DNA of 32,786 bases from a virus. The stretch spans positions 1 to 32,786 of the IMG/VR virus record IMGVR_UViG_3300024520_000308. One strand, written 5' to 3'. The position numbers were made by a program, and so were the translations under genes. How positions within the stretch are numbered: the stretch's first letter is position 1; each line of letters starts with the position of its first letter. Below are positions 25,001 through 31,634 of this stretch, piece by piece. The notes beneath the pieces were generated by a model. The model did not search any database, was not told the origin of the DNA, and was given only the letters and a program-made list of their open reading frames with translations.

Positions 25001-25180
25001 TGCATCGGCAGCGCCGTCTGCCATTGTGATTGTGTGGGTTGTTCCTGTAATGGCTTCTGAACCGCTACCCCATGCTTCCGCAATTAATTCTAAATTTGTA
25101 TTGGTACTCGTTCCCCAAGTACCCGACTCATCGCCTGTAGCGATTTCTTTAAGTCTTAGATCGTTTACATAAGTTGCCAT
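22022..25180 (-). CDS. Tail fibre with YadA-head-like repeats and C-terminal S74 intramolecular chaperone (1052 aa)
   Basis: Probable trimeric receptor-binding fibre. Residues 1-140 form an attachment domain (YVNDLRLKEIATGDESGTWG, then beta strands). From residue 142 run about 44 units of 17 residues with consensus N(T/V)AVGxxALxANTTGAx, the pattern of left-handed beta-roll YadA-head repeats. After a short connector (GQIVIGSSVYGTTNTRVHIG) comes the S74 domain: HSSDERAKKDI with Ser932 and Lys937 in the spacing of the Ser-Lys dyad known from endosialidase-type chaperones. Cleavage before Ser932 would release a C-terminal piece of about 121 residues that ends in a coiled coil (LIKAIQELSAEVEELK). 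The downstream 106 aa protein and upstream repeat protein may assist it. The receptor is unknown. Confidence 0.92.
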   Translation of the reverse strand: MATYVNDLRLKEIATGDESGTWGTSTNTNLELIAEAWGSGSEAITGTTHTITMADGAADAARAFALTLTGSITATNTVTLAPNTVSKTWVIQNNAGYQVTISQGTGANVVIPNGGIKMIVTDGAGAGAAVTDVLDMTGGTGNVGLGSGALGTAMTTGTNNVAIGENALDAFTTATDNVAVGDTAGTALTTGSYNTAVGSAALDATTTGASNVAVGNNALGANTTASNNTAIGTDALLLNTTGSANVAVGQGALDSNTTAANNVAVGKSALAANTTGTDNVAIGRASLQANTTASENTAVGQGSLEANTTGADNTAVGHAALGSTTTGSNNTAMGRGALYANTTPNNNTAVGYSALTANTTGAANTAVGALALDANTTAENNTAVGKNSLTTNTTGANNTAIGVDGMKFNTTGQYNVSVGNLALKENTTADNNTAVGYSALAANTTGAYNVAVGYLALDANTTANANTALGNETLGANTTGTANTAVGASALGVNTTASNNTAVGYSALIANTTGDENVAVGSVALDANTTGVSNTGLGSGALGANTTASFNTAVGRLALTANTTGASNVAVGKSALAANTTASGNVAVGSAALTANTTGAANVGVGKEALYTVTTASNNTGVGNQALYYNAGANNTAVGSGTLAANTTGSSNVAIGKSALTANTTADSLVAVGTNAMLGNTTGANNTAIGTDALYTNTTGKYMTAVGYEALYTHNTTNSGGVHSTAVGYRSLKAETTGSGNTAVGSNSLLALTTGEANTGIGVSALGANTTGIGNVAIGYQSLDANTTANRNVAIGDQAMSANTTGDGAVAIGAYCLDAQTTAANNTAVGHSAMTATTTGGNNTAVGLDALSSNTTGANNTAVGKNAQGTTGSGSNNTTIGYDTRIGAADGQGQIVIGSSVYGTTNTRVHIGNSSSHIYNNYNTNATWTHSSDERAKKDIELSTLGLEFINDLKPATYKFRSPSEYPKEWVSHDKSKTEPIDDKIHHGMIAQDIKQALDKAGINDFEGWDELPDGKQQISESMFVFPLIKAIQELSAEVEELKSKSHDKCDK
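22530..24757 (-). repeat. ~44 tandem 51 bp units of the fibre gene
   Basis: Units encode 17 residues; most end in NTTGAx or NTTASx and begin NTAVG or NVAVG. Hand counting gives about 44 copies with a few length variants (an 18 aa unit near the start and a 21-22 aa unit with NSGGVH near 23035). DNA similarity between neighbours is high and could mediate unit loss or gain. Confidence 0.88.
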
Positions 25181-25199
25181 ATTCTTTCCTCATAATAAA

Positions 25200-26033
25200 T
25201 TAAGCTGCCTCATCTTTCCAGTTTGGCGACTGTGATGGACTAACATTTGAATAAGATGGTGATTGACTTGCACCAGCATCTGTCCAATTTGGTGTTTGAT
25301 CAGGAGCAACTGGACTCCAAACCAATAATCCTCCTAGTTTACTTGTTCCTACAATTCCTGTAATTGAAATGCTTACACTAATACTAGCTGTTAGCTCTCC
25401 AACCTGACCTGTTCCAGCTAGTCCTGTTATTGAAATAATATTATCACTAACAGTGCTAATTGTTCCTAATGCACTTGTAGCAGCAATCCCTGTTGGATAA
25501 ACATTGGCATCACAAGTAACGGTTTCATCGCCTTGAGAAACAGTCGATGCTGTACCGCTAACACCAACAAGAGCTACACCATTTGCAACAACTGTGCCTA
25601 TTGCGCCAGTACCAGCTACTCCTGTTTCGCTGACATTTGCATCGGCACTAACAGTTTCAGTACCTAAAGCACTTGTACCAGCTACTCCTGTAACAGAAAG
25701 ATTAGCAACTCCAGTTACAGTTAAGCTATTTACTGCTCCTGTTCCTGCTACTCCTGTTTCGCTAACATTCGCATCAGCAGATATACTTAATGAGCCTAGT
25801 GCACTTGTTCCAGCGACACCTGTCTCTGTAACAATTGATGCACCAGTAGCAGTTAAACTACCGACAGCACCTGTAGCCGCAATGCCTGTCTCTACGACAT
25901 TCGCATCACAACTAACGGTTTCTGTTCCTAGTGCAGTTGTTCCCGCAACGCCTGTTACATTAACTGTAACATTAACGACTGCAGGTTCACCCCAAGGACC
26001 AGCACCCCATGTGGACCGACCCCAACCAGACAT
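25200..26033 (-). CDS. Repeat-built tail fibre or fibre-adaptor protein (277 aa)
   Basis: The N-terminus SGWGRSTWGAGPWGEP is Trp/Gly-rich and is followed by about ten repeats of 21-22 residues with consensus TGVAGTSALGTETVSADANVS. This is a beta-rich solenoid-like pattern. The C-terminus contains DQTPNWTDAG, SQSPSYSNVS and SQSPNWKDEAA, three copies of a (Q/S)(T/S)P(N/S)(W/Y) motif. I recall the same architecture beside marine phage fibre genes. No signal peptide or catalytic motif is seen. It lies 7 nt after the 143 aa gene and 19 nt before the long fibre gene, so a role in the same fibre assembly is inferred. Confidence 0.78.
   Translation of the reverse strand: MSGWGRSTWGAGPWGEPAVVNVTVNVTGVAGTTALGTETVSCDANVVETGIAATGAVGSLTATGASIVTETGVAGTSALGSLSISADANVSETGVAGTGAVNSLTVTGVANLSVTGVAGTSALGTETVSADANVSETGVAGTGAIGTVVANGVALVGVSGTASTVSQGDETVTCDANVYPTGIAATSALGTISTVSDNIISITGLAGTGQVGELTASISVSISITGIVGTSKLGGLLVWSPVAPDQTPNWTDAGASQSPSYSNVSPSQSPNWKDEAA
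25332..25955 (-). repeat. ~10 tandem 63-66 bp units in the 277 aa protein
   Basis: Units alternate TGVAGTSALG and TGVAGTGAVG cores, separated by Ala/Asp/Val-rich strands (VSADANVSE). One unit is degenerate (VGVSGTASTVSQG). The repeats differ from those of the long fibre gene. Confidence 0.8.
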
Positions 26034-26040
26034 AACTGGT

Positions 26041-26472
26041 TTACGCTATTCTAATAACAGCGTTACTTGCGTCTGCGGTTGGAAAAGATATTGTAAAACT
26101 ACCTGCTGTACTTGTTTTGTCTCCACCGAAATCAAAAACTGCAACAGATGGATCACCTGTAGCTGTGTCATTATAAATCATGCAACCTCTTGCAGTAATA
26201 GTAGCTGTTCCAAAAGTCAAATCAGCAAAATCAGTAAACGCAGTTGTTCCTGATGATGTAGGGTTGACGTTTGTTAAAGCTGCTCCGCCCGCAGTATAGT
26301 TTGTTCCCGATGCTTCTTGACCTGTGCTATAGGCTGTAGTAGAAGCACTCATAGTTGCAGAGCTAGTATATAAAGCAAGCTTAAAAGAGTTTCCTCCAGA
26401 TGCTTTAAAGTTGTGCGTTCCCTCAAGAAGTTCTTTCTTAAAAGAAGTACACATTGCTTGTGTTATAGCCAT
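26041..26472 (-). CDS. Small beta-rich virion protein (143 aa)
   Basis: A Thr/Ser/Gly-rich beta protein opening AITQAMCTSFKKELLEGTHN, with FKLALYTSSATMSASTTAYS, GQEASGTNYTAGGAALTNV and ARGCMIYNDTATGDPSVAVF. The F(K)LALYT ... Y(T)AGGxAL pattern is widespread in phage structural regions. It lies between a small helical protein gene and the fibre cluster, overlapping the former by one base (TAATG). A minor tail or fibre-connecting role is inferred; no enzyme motif is seen. Confidence 0.72.
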   Translation of the reverse strand: MAITQAMCTSFKKELLEGTHNFKASGGNSFKLALYTSSATMSASTTAYSTGQEASGTNYTAGGAALTNVNPTSSGTTAFTDFADLTFGTATITARGCMIYNDTATGDPSVAVFDFGGDKTSTAGSFTISFPTADASNAVIRIA

Positions 26473-26762
26473 TATAGCCTCCTAATAATTTCAGCTAAGT
26501 CCTTATGACCTTGCTGTTCTAGTTGATTACCTATCGTACACATATGGTTTTTAATTGCCTCATGCATATAGTAAGCAATGATTTTATAGCACACATTTTT
26601 AAAAGCGTGTGCTTGAGCTTTAATTTGCGGTGGTGCTGTATCACTTACCGAAATAATTTTGTCAGTTGCCATTTCAGCAACTTCTTCTGGAGTATGACCT
26701 CTGTTTTCAGTTGTCTTAACTCCTAAATTTCCTATAGATATTTTAAAAGAATCTGTTTCCAT
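26472..26762 (-). CDS. Small helical conserved protein (96 aa)
   Basis: The protein starts METDSFKISIGNLGVKTTEN, then RGHTPEEVAEMATDKIISVS, then AHAFKNVCYKIIAYYMHEAI and a final GHKDLAEIIRRL. The C-terminal two-thirds are strongly helical with a central amphipathic segment. I recall this kind of protein in the connector-to-tail interval of marine phages without known function. It overlaps both neighbours by one base (TAATG), showing it belongs to the operon. Confidence 0.7.
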   Translation of the reverse strand: METDSFKISIGNLGVKTTENRGHTPEEVAEMATDKIISVSDTAPPQIKAQAHAFKNVCYKIIAYYMHEAIKNHMCTIGNQLEQQGHKDLAEIIRRL

Positions 26763-27478
26763 TAGTATTTATTTGGCTCTGGAGGATTTAAATTTATATC
26801 ATTTCTATCTATCTTTCCAACTGGCTTTAAATTTTCTTCTATTTGAACCTCAGAAAACTTACAAACCTTTATCCCTTCTCCATTTTGATAAGTAACCTTT
26901 GGATCATGTAATCTATGATAACCATAAAGTTTATCTTTAAAATCTATATCTGTATCTAACAATGATGATCTTGGAGCAATTGAAACATTTATTCCAGAAT
27001 CTATACATTTAGCTAACCAAAATTCAACACAAGCTCTACCCGCTTCTGCAAAATGCATATTACTTTTATAAGTAAAATCTACACCAAAAATAGAAACACT
27101 TTTAACATTAGACCACAAAGCATAAGCAATCGCATAAGCAATCGTATTGTTAAAATAAGAACACCCTAGTTTTTCTACAATATCTTCTAATGGATATTCT
27201 TCAACAGCAGGCACTCTTTCATCTAGCTCACAAGAATAAATCGGATAATAAGCAGTTGGCAATACCAATCTCATCATCTTTGTCATAGACCCTGCATCTT
27301 CTGAATCTAAGAAACGACTCATAGGGTCTAATATGAAAGCCCTGTCTATGCGAGGCAAAACACCTATCATTGCATTAACTGCCCATACCTCATCAAACAA
27401 TACGCTATGAACCTGTGATAAATGGAAATCTATCTGGCTTTGTCCCATTGCTACAATTGCAATGTCTTTATCTTCCAT
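26762..27478 (-). CDS. Rossmann-like phage protein (DUF115/MptE-like?) (238 aa)
   Basis: The protein opens KDIAIVAMGQSQIDFHLSQV, a strand-Gly loop-helix of Rossmann type, then DEVWAVNAMIGVL, DRAFILDPMSRFLD, AYALWSNVKSVSIFGVDFTY and NMHFAEAGRACVEFWLAKCI. The end has LYGYHRLHDPKV. I remember this conserved family in marine phage structural regions; the fold faintly resembles DUF115/MptE-like proteins that bind nucleotides or pterins, but the role is unknown. I chose ATG 27478 because the domain begins right there and it avoids overlap; in-frame starts at 27517 and 27571 overlap the upstream gene by 26 and 80 nt. No good ribosome-binding site separates the options. Confidence 0.65.
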   Translation of the reverse strand: MEDKDIAIVAMGQSQIDFHLSQVHSVLFDEVWAVNAMIGVLPRIDRAFILDPMSRFLDSEDAGSMTKMMRLVLPTAYYPIYSCELDERVPAVEEYPLEDIVEKLGCSYFNNTIAYAIAYALWSNVKSVSIFGVDFTYKSNMHFAEAGRACVEFWLAKCIDSGINVSIAPRSSLLDTDIDFKDKLYGYHRLHDPKVTYQNGEGIKVCKFSEVQIEENLKPVGKIDRNDINLNPPEPNKY

Positions 27479-27491
27479 TTTTTTAGAAGAT

Positions 27492-28118
27492 TTAAAGCTG
27501 TCCTGCTCTGTAGGCATCGTTTCTATCTCTGCCTTCTCCCAATACTTTAAGTCTGCCCAATGCAGATTCATATCTTGTGTTATAAACAGACATCATATCC
27601 TGTTCGCCTTTCATATATACATATCCTTCTAGCAAACAAGCATATAGCAATGCTGAAGGAGCATTTGTTGATAGCCATGTTGTACCACTATCAGAGCCAG
27701 CAGTTATTGATGCTGGTCTATAAAAGTAATGTAATTCAACATTGTAAGCAGAATCTGGTGTTGGAGCTACAATAAAGTAATCATTATCAAATATAGCGTA
27801 GTATTCAGGCTCTCCTGTTGTAGTTGCGTTTGGATATAGCTCTCTGATCCAATTAACATCTTTGTTCATTAAAAAAGTTTGATTACTGCTGGCTGTATAG
27901 GATAAAGAATAAGGGGCTAAAAAATCAGTTGGAATACCTAAATATTGATTATCTGCTGATAAAGCACCCACCTGATTTTTTCTAAAGACAGGCAACTGAA
28001 CATTCTCAAGAATACGATCTTCTGCTTGTTTAATAATATCTGGAAGATATGTAGTAAAAGAAGTCTCACTATTCTGGAGATAATTCTGTATTAAGTTTTT
28101 TAATTCACCATAAGTCAT
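27492..28118 (-). CDS. Head-tail adaptor/connector protein, SU10-adaptor-like (208 aa)
   Basis: The protein starts MTYGELKNLIQNYLQNSETS, with LPDIIKQAEDRILENVQLPV, then YLGIPTDFLAPYSLSY, a loop (NATTTGEPEYYAIFDNDYFI), VELHYFYRPASI, and a C-terminal helical bundle (ALLYACLLEGYVYMKGEQDM, YNTRYESALGRLK). This helix-strand-helix plan is that of adaptor proteins lining the phage neck; I recall the SU10 adaptor family. It lies 2 nt after the zinc-ribbon gene and close to the 231 aa connector. The adaptor role is well supported by pattern and place, though not proven. Confidence 0.75.
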   Translation of the reverse strand: MTYGELKNLIQNYLQNSETSFTTYLPDIIKQAEDRILENVQLPVFRKNQVGALSADNQYLGIPTDFLAPYSLSYTASSNQTFLMNKDVNWIRELYPNATTTGEPEYYAIFDNDYFIVAPTPDSAYNVELHYFYRPASITAGSDSGTTWLSTNAPSALLYACLLEGYVYMKGEQDMMSVYNTRYESALGRLKVLGEGRDRNDAYRAGQL

Positions 28119-28120
28119 AT

Positions 28121-28465
28121 CTAGCTCGTTGTTACTTTAAGTGTTCCTACTTTACCATGCATATCAAGACCCACTGTTCTTGATCCAGCAGAAGTAACAC
28201 CACCGCCAATCGGATCGAATGCATACAAACGTCTGCTTGCTTCTTGTGCTTTATCAGGTCTTGGGTTCTCCAAAGCAATTGGATCATCAACTGGCATTCT
28301 GCCTAGTTGATACTGAGGTTGATCTTGATCAAAACACTCAGGACAAACCAAGAATCCACTGAGTCTTGTGTCAACTACTTCATCTTTTAAATCTTTTAAG
28401 TCGTAACGAAAACCGCAACGATCACAAAAGCCAAAAGCATACTTACCTTGTGCAAACTGTGTCAT
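28121..28465 (-). CDS. Small zinc-ribbon protein (114 aa)
   Basis: Two CxxC knuckles (FCDRCGFRY with Cys14/Cys17 and LVCPECFDQD with Cys41/Cys44) form a zinc ribbon. DQDQPQYQLGRMPVDDPIAL and NPRPDKA follow, then a Gly-rich beta tail (GGGVTSAGSRTVGLD). This arrangement is common between connector genes of marine phages, and the zinc ribbon may stabilise a neck or tail component. It overlaps the upstream connector gene by one base (TAATG). No other catalytic residues are evident. Confidence 0.75.
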   Translation of the reverse strand: MTQFAQGKYAFGFCDRCGFRYDLKDLKDEVVDTRLSGFLVCPECFDQDQPQYQLGRMPVDDPIALENPRPDKAQEASRRLYAFDPIGGGVTSAGSRTVGLDMHGKVGTLKVTTS

Positions 28466-29160
28466 TAGTTACTGTAAGATGTCCACGGCACAAAACGAAA
28501 ATTCGCTTTAACTCTATCTTCCTCAGATGCTAATTGCCACTGTTCTTCATATTCTTGTTTAAGGAAAGACAATCTATCCCCAGCTTCTGGTCTTTTCATT
28601 GCTATGTAATAAGCAAGCCCAGAAACCAAACAAGGTAAAAATCTTTTAGGAACATCCATGTTATTACTGCCGGGTTTTCCACTATCATAAATTTGTCTTA
28701 TACGATAATAAGACACAGTATAGGTTTGTGTAGAATCAGGCACGGGCCAAAGTGTGTACTGTGGTGTTGTTGTAAGTCTTTGAATCCATATTTGAGTAGG
28801 CTGACCCGATTGTAGTTTATTCGGTATATCAGCATATTGACTAGGAGATATTCTGGTTAGTTGATAATCTGTTTGACTAGAACTATCTCCAGAATTTAAA
28901 CGCAAATGCGTTTCCATTAAATCAATTGTGTCGTCAGGCAAAGTATAGGTCGATGTATCAGCAGTTAATGTTTGGGTTCCATTTTCAATAGTCCACAAAT
29001 TAATTCCACGATTCTGCCACTCAATCATCATCATATCGATACTGCGTCTTGCAGTACGATAGTCATAACCAGTCCTAGCCTCTAGTCCTGCTCGCTCATA
29101 TGCTTCTTCAACAATCTCACCGATATTAAGATTAAAAGAGTTTGTGGTTGCAATAGCCAT
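28465..29160 (-). CDS. Head-tail connector / tail-tube-adaptor-like protein (231 aa)
   Basis: The N-terminus contains FNLNIGEIVEEAYERAGLEA, TGYDYRTARRSIDMMMIEWQ and NRGINLWTIENGTQTL, a recognisable start of neck adaptor proteins (P22 gp4-like or related). Further on are STYTLPDDTIDLMETHL, SPSQYADIPNKLQSGQPTQ and YTLWPVPDSTQTYTVSYY, giving a beta-rich centre, then LPCLVSGLAYYIAMKRPEAG and a helical tail ending RFVPWTSYSN. It joins the head shell to the tail in the usual gene order, downstream of the capsid module. The family name is from pattern recognition. Confidence 0.75.
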   Translation of the reverse strand: MAIATTNSFNLNIGEIVEEAYERAGLEARTGYDYRTARRSIDMMMIEWQNRGINLWTIENGTQTLTADTSTYTLPDDTIDLMETHLRLNSGDSSSQTDYQLTRISPSQYADIPNKLQSGQPTQIWIQRLTTTPQYTLWPVPDSTQTYTVSYYRIRQIYDSGKPGSNNMDVPKRFLPCLVSGLAYYIAMKRPEAGDRLSFLKQEYEEQWQLASEEDRVKANFRFVPWTSYSN

Positions 29161-29164
29161 TTAA

Positions 29165-29446
29165 TTAACCATTTTTTCTAAATTTTTGTGGTCTAGCTGC
29201 ACCACTGCCTCTAGCAATAGTGTAATTGTGTTTAATTGTTTTGCCTTTTCCATACCTTACTTGTTTGCTTTTTTTAGGTTTAGAAGACTTTGAATCGTAA
29301 TAATTAGGCATATGCCCTCCTGATTGTTTTCTCTCTGATTTAGATAATGCTATAGCAACAGCTTGTTTCTGGGGATACCCCTCTCGTTTTAACTTAGAGA
29401 TATTCCCAGAAATAACTTTTTTAGAAGCACCACGTTTAAGTGGCAT
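29165..29446 (-). CDS. Small basic protein with KKVISGNISKL N-terminal domain (93 aa)
   Basis: The N-terminal domain LKRGASKKVISGNISKLKRE followed by GYPQKQAVAIALSKSERKQS is a very common short phage module. A Lys/Ser-rich middle leads to KHNYTIARGSGAARPQKFRK at the C-terminus, resembling the GCGAVM-type tail of the 104 aa protein. It overlaps the upstream gene by one base (TAATG) and sits 4 nt before the connector gene. Its charge suggests contact with DNA; the role is unknown. Confidence 0.7.
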   Translation of the reverse strand: MPLKRGASKKVISGNISKLKREGYPQKQAVAIALSKSERKQSGGHMPNYYDSKSSKPKKSKQVRYGKGKTIKHNYTIARGSGAARPQKFRKNG

Positions 29447-29637
29447 TACTTTTTAGTTTTTTTCTTCGCTGTCTTTTTAACAGGAGACATAGCTTTCATA
29501 GAGGCTTGCGCTTCTTTCTTAGTCATAAGACTTGAATCAACGATAACTTCTTCGCCATCAATGATTTCTGCAACTTGAAAGATTGCTTCGCCACTTGGAA
29601 CTCTCTCTCCATTCTGTACTACTTTGTACTTAGCCAT
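29446..29637 (-). CDS. Small protein with Lys-rich tail (63 aa)
   Basis: It reads AKYKVVQNGERVPSGEAIFQ, then VAEIIDGEEVIVDSSLMTKK, then EAQASMKAMSPVKK and a Lys-rich end. The first 45 residues form a compact beta-alpha unit; the tail is basic. It follows the decoration-like gene by 8 nt and overlaps the next gene by one base (TAATG), which supports it as real. Function unknown. Confidence 0.65.
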   Translation of the reverse strand: MAKYKVVQNGERVPSGEAIFQVAEIIDGEEVIVDSSLMTKKEAQASMKAMSPVKKTAKKKTKK

Positions 29638-29645
29638 AATAATTC

Positions 29646-30062
29646 CTAACTTGGATTAGTGTAATGTTTAATCACAGTCATAATAATAGTGTAACTATCG
29701 CCACTGCTATGACCAACTGTTGTAAACTGAACATCCCCTGTAGTGCCAGTTCCTGCATTATCAGGAATACCGCTAAAATCAGAAAAATCAAATTCATCAG
29801 CCCAATCAGCAGGAAGCTGAATAGCTAATACATCGGTATCGGCATCAAAAAGTATTTTGACACCCATTCCAATATTGCTGAAATGAATTTTCTCAATGCT
29901 TACTGAACTACAAGACATTCTTGTTACTGGATTAACAGACAAAGAAGATACGTCAATTTTAGTGACGGCACTCTCTCCAGTACCGTCACTTACGTTAGTA
30001 AACTTAAATGTAGCGTGTTGTGCTCCATCAGAGATGGTTTGTGTTGCTACTGCATCAGCCAT
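29646..30062 (-). CDS. Virion structural protein, decoration-type candidate (138 aa)
   Basis: A beta-rich protein: VATQTISDGAQHATFKFTNV, VTKIDVSSLSVNPVTRMSCS, SIEKIHFSNIGMGVKILFDA, LAIQLPADWADEFDFSDFSG and IIMTVIKHYTNPS. I recall such proteins in phage head regions without a firm role. It lies 15 nt after the 168 aa protein, two genes downstream of the capsid gene, so capsid decoration is inferred. No signal or catalytic motif is present. Confidence 0.68.
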   Translation of the reverse strand: MADAVATQTISDGAQHATFKFTNVSDGTGESAVTKIDVSSLSVNPVTRMSCSSVSIEKIHFSNIGMGVKILFDADTDVLAIQLPADWADEFDFSDFSGIPDNAGTGTTGDVQFTTVGHSSGDSYTIIMTVIKHYTNPS

Positions 30063-30077
30063 AATAAGCTCCTACTA

Positions 30078-30584
30078 TTAACTATTAGCAAATGGTGTAA
30101 CTATAGTGCCTGAACCTAAAATAATGCCTTCTACAGCATATTTAGCACTTGCCATAGCAGTACATTTTACAATACTACCTACAAGCCCACCTTTAGTTGT
30201 TCCATTCATGGTGATTACATCGTTAGCTGCGGCAGAAATAAAAGTTTTACCTGTTGCATCATCTACACCTGTGTATAGCCCACCAACGAACTTATCTGTT
30301 CCATCGGTTAAGATGTCCATGTCTGTTGCTGCGGTGACAACTATAAATGTAAAAGTAGCACCCAAATTATTAGTTTGATTTGGATCGTCATCTGCATCTG
30401 GTGCAGTTGCAACGATAGAAGGCAAAGTAAATTTACCATCTGCGTCATTAGTTACTAGGACTTTTCCAGCGTGTGCTGCAACAGTCAAAGTTGTATCAGC
30501 AGTTAAACTAACTACGTTAGCGTTTCCTGCCGAAATAAAACCAGCCAATGATTGTACTGGTCCTGAAAAGGTTGATTTTGCCAT
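30078..30584 (-). CDS. Head decoration / head-fibre-like protein (168 aa)
   Basis: A beta-rich protein: TFSGPVQSLAGFISAGNANV, SLTADTTLTVAAHAGKVLVT, NDADGKFTLPSIVATAP, ATFTFIVVTAATDMDILTDG and NDVITMNGTTKGGLVGSIVK. This resembles proteins in the capsid-adjacent position of many marine phages, often annotated as decoration or head fibre. A strong AAGGAG lies about 9 nt upstream of the ATG. It is separated from the capsid gene by a 132 bp gap holding a terminator and a stem-loop, so its level may be set independently of the capsid protein. Confidence 0.7.
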   Translation of the reverse strand: MAKSTFSGPVQSLAGFISAGNANVVSLTADTTLTVAAHAGKVLVTNDADGKFTLPSIVATAPDADDDPNQTNNLGATFTFIVVTAATDMDILTDGTDKFVGGLYTGVDDATGKTFISAAANDVITMNGTTKGGLVGSIVKCTAMASAKYAVEGIILGSGTIVTPFANS

Positions 30585-30603
30585 AATTAAGTCTCCTTAA
30601 TAA

Positions 30604-30646
30604 GTCCTACCGTCTTGGCATTGTCTGCTAGGTCAGTCTGTAGGAC
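30604..30646 (-). promoter_or_regulatory. Stem-loop in the leader of the decoration-type gene
   Basis: GTCCTAC (30604-30610) pairs with GTAGGAC (30640-30646); AATAA beside each arm extends the stem by five pairs across a three-base bulge. The loop is 29 nt. It lies between the capsid-gene terminator and the strong ribosome-binding site of the next gene. A weak promoter-like pair (TTGTCC, 17 nt, GACAAT, read leftward) overlaps it. Confidence 0.4.
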
Positions 30647-30670
30647 AAGTTATTCCTAGATTAAGTTAAT

Positions 30671-30694
30671 GGGGGTTGAGTAAGAAACCCCCCC
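30671..30694 (-). terminator. Terminator-like hairpin after the capsid gene
   Basis: GGGGGTT (30671-30677) pairs with AACCCCC (30686-30692) around an 8 nt loop; using the extra Cs and AT/AT outside gives up to nine pairs with a bulge. Read leftward, the hairpin is followed by ATTAACTTAATCT, A/T-rich but not a clean T run. It may attenuate rather than stop transcription. Confidence 0.5.
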
Positions 30695-30716
30695 ATCACA
30701 GGTTCCATTAACAAAA

Positions 30717-31622
30717 TTAAGCTCCTGAAGAACCGAAAGCACCAAGCGGATCAGATACTCCAAATGAATATCTTTCTCTAGCTTTGTACCTCACATTTCC
30801 AGTATCAAAATCGCCATCCATGCTCGTTTCCATTGGGGTTCTAACAAAATGTTTGAATCCATTTGGAACATCGGTCATTAAGAACCATGCATCAGTATCA
30901 GTTAGATAATGATTCACAGCATAACCACCGGGAACAACGCCCATTGATTTTATCGCATTAATATCATTGTCAGCAGTACCCACTCTGAGATCAGACTGTA
31001 GTATCCGTTGAGCAACAAACATCAAGTTAGGCGGTATAATCAACTTCGTTGGTTTTGCAGCAATTAGCAAACCACGCTCGTCAGTCCATCCAGCAATCTG
31101 AATAACAGCCGCTTCTAGTGAAGTTTCGTTAAGATCAGCTTGTGTAGAAGGAGTGTTCGAGTTTGTTCCACCTGAAACAAGAGGGTGAGAGGTGCTGAAT
31201 AAATCAACTCCATCACCTGAATCAAAATCTCCAAATCCTTTATTCAAAGGATATGCAGCTTTGACTTGCTTCGTGTAAGCCATAGCTCTGGCAAGTGCTT
31301 TAGTGTAGCGTGCAGAAAGCGAATCATAAAGATTATCTTCCATAGCTTCTTCAGTAATAGCAAATCCCATTGCAATGGTTTCGTGGTTGTATCGAGCAGT
31401 AAAAGATTCTTGTGCGTTATCATAACTGATAGCAGCACCTTCGTCTTTTACGGGGGCAGCGTTAAAGCCACTTAGCTTGACTTCTTCTTCAAACGATCTG
31501 TCCGAAGATTCAGTCTCATATACTTCTTCATGCTCATTGTCGTACTTGCCGTACTCTAACCCGAATAACGCATTTAAACCGGGTAGAAGTTCTTTAAGTA
31601 ATTGTGCTCTTGAAATAGCCAT
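30717..31622 (-). CDS. Major capsid protein, Mu gpT-like (301 aa)
   Basis: The main head-shell subunit. The pattern matches the Mu gpT-like group: LLKELLPGLNALFGLEYGKY, FEEEVKLSGFNAAPVKDEGA, SFTARYNHETIAMGFAITEE, then LARAMAYTKQVKAAYPLNKG, LFSTSHPLVSGGTNSNTP, AAKPTKLIIPPNLMFVAQRI and DAWFLMTDVPNGFKHFVRTP, ending RYSFGVSDPLGAFG. Length fits the family and no separate protease domain is fused. It has an AAGGA ribosome-binding site and begins 12 nt after the 192 aa protein. The downstream hairpin marks a likely transcript boundary. The identification is strong. Confidence 0.9.
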   Translation of the reverse strand: MAISRAQLLKELLPGLNALFGLEYGKYDNEHEEVYETESSDRSFEEEVKLSGFNAAPVKDEGAAISYDNAQESFTARYNHETIAMGFAITEEAMEDNLYDSLSARYTKALARAMAYTKQVKAAYPLNKGFGDFDSGDGVDLFSTSHPLVSGGTNSNTPSTQADLNETSLEAAVIQIAGWTDERGLLIAAKPTKLIIPPNLMFVAQRILQSDLRVGTADNDINAIKSMGVVPGGYAVNHYLTDTDAWFLMTDVPNGFKHFVRTPMETSMDGDFDTGNVRYKARERYSFGVSDPLGAFGSSGA

Positions 31623-31634
31623 TTATTAAATTCC

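Noticed and set aside
22022-25180. Diversity-generating retroelement target
   Set aside because: No reverse transcriptase or adenine-biased template/variable repeat pair is visible, and the gene ends in an S74 domain rather than a C-type-lectin variable region. The intergenic matches at 871-1043 are too short and on both strands.
27479-27571. Longer starts for the Rossmann-like protein
   Set aside because: They overlap the adaptor gene by 26 or 80 nt and add a non-conserved leader; no ribosome-binding site favours them.
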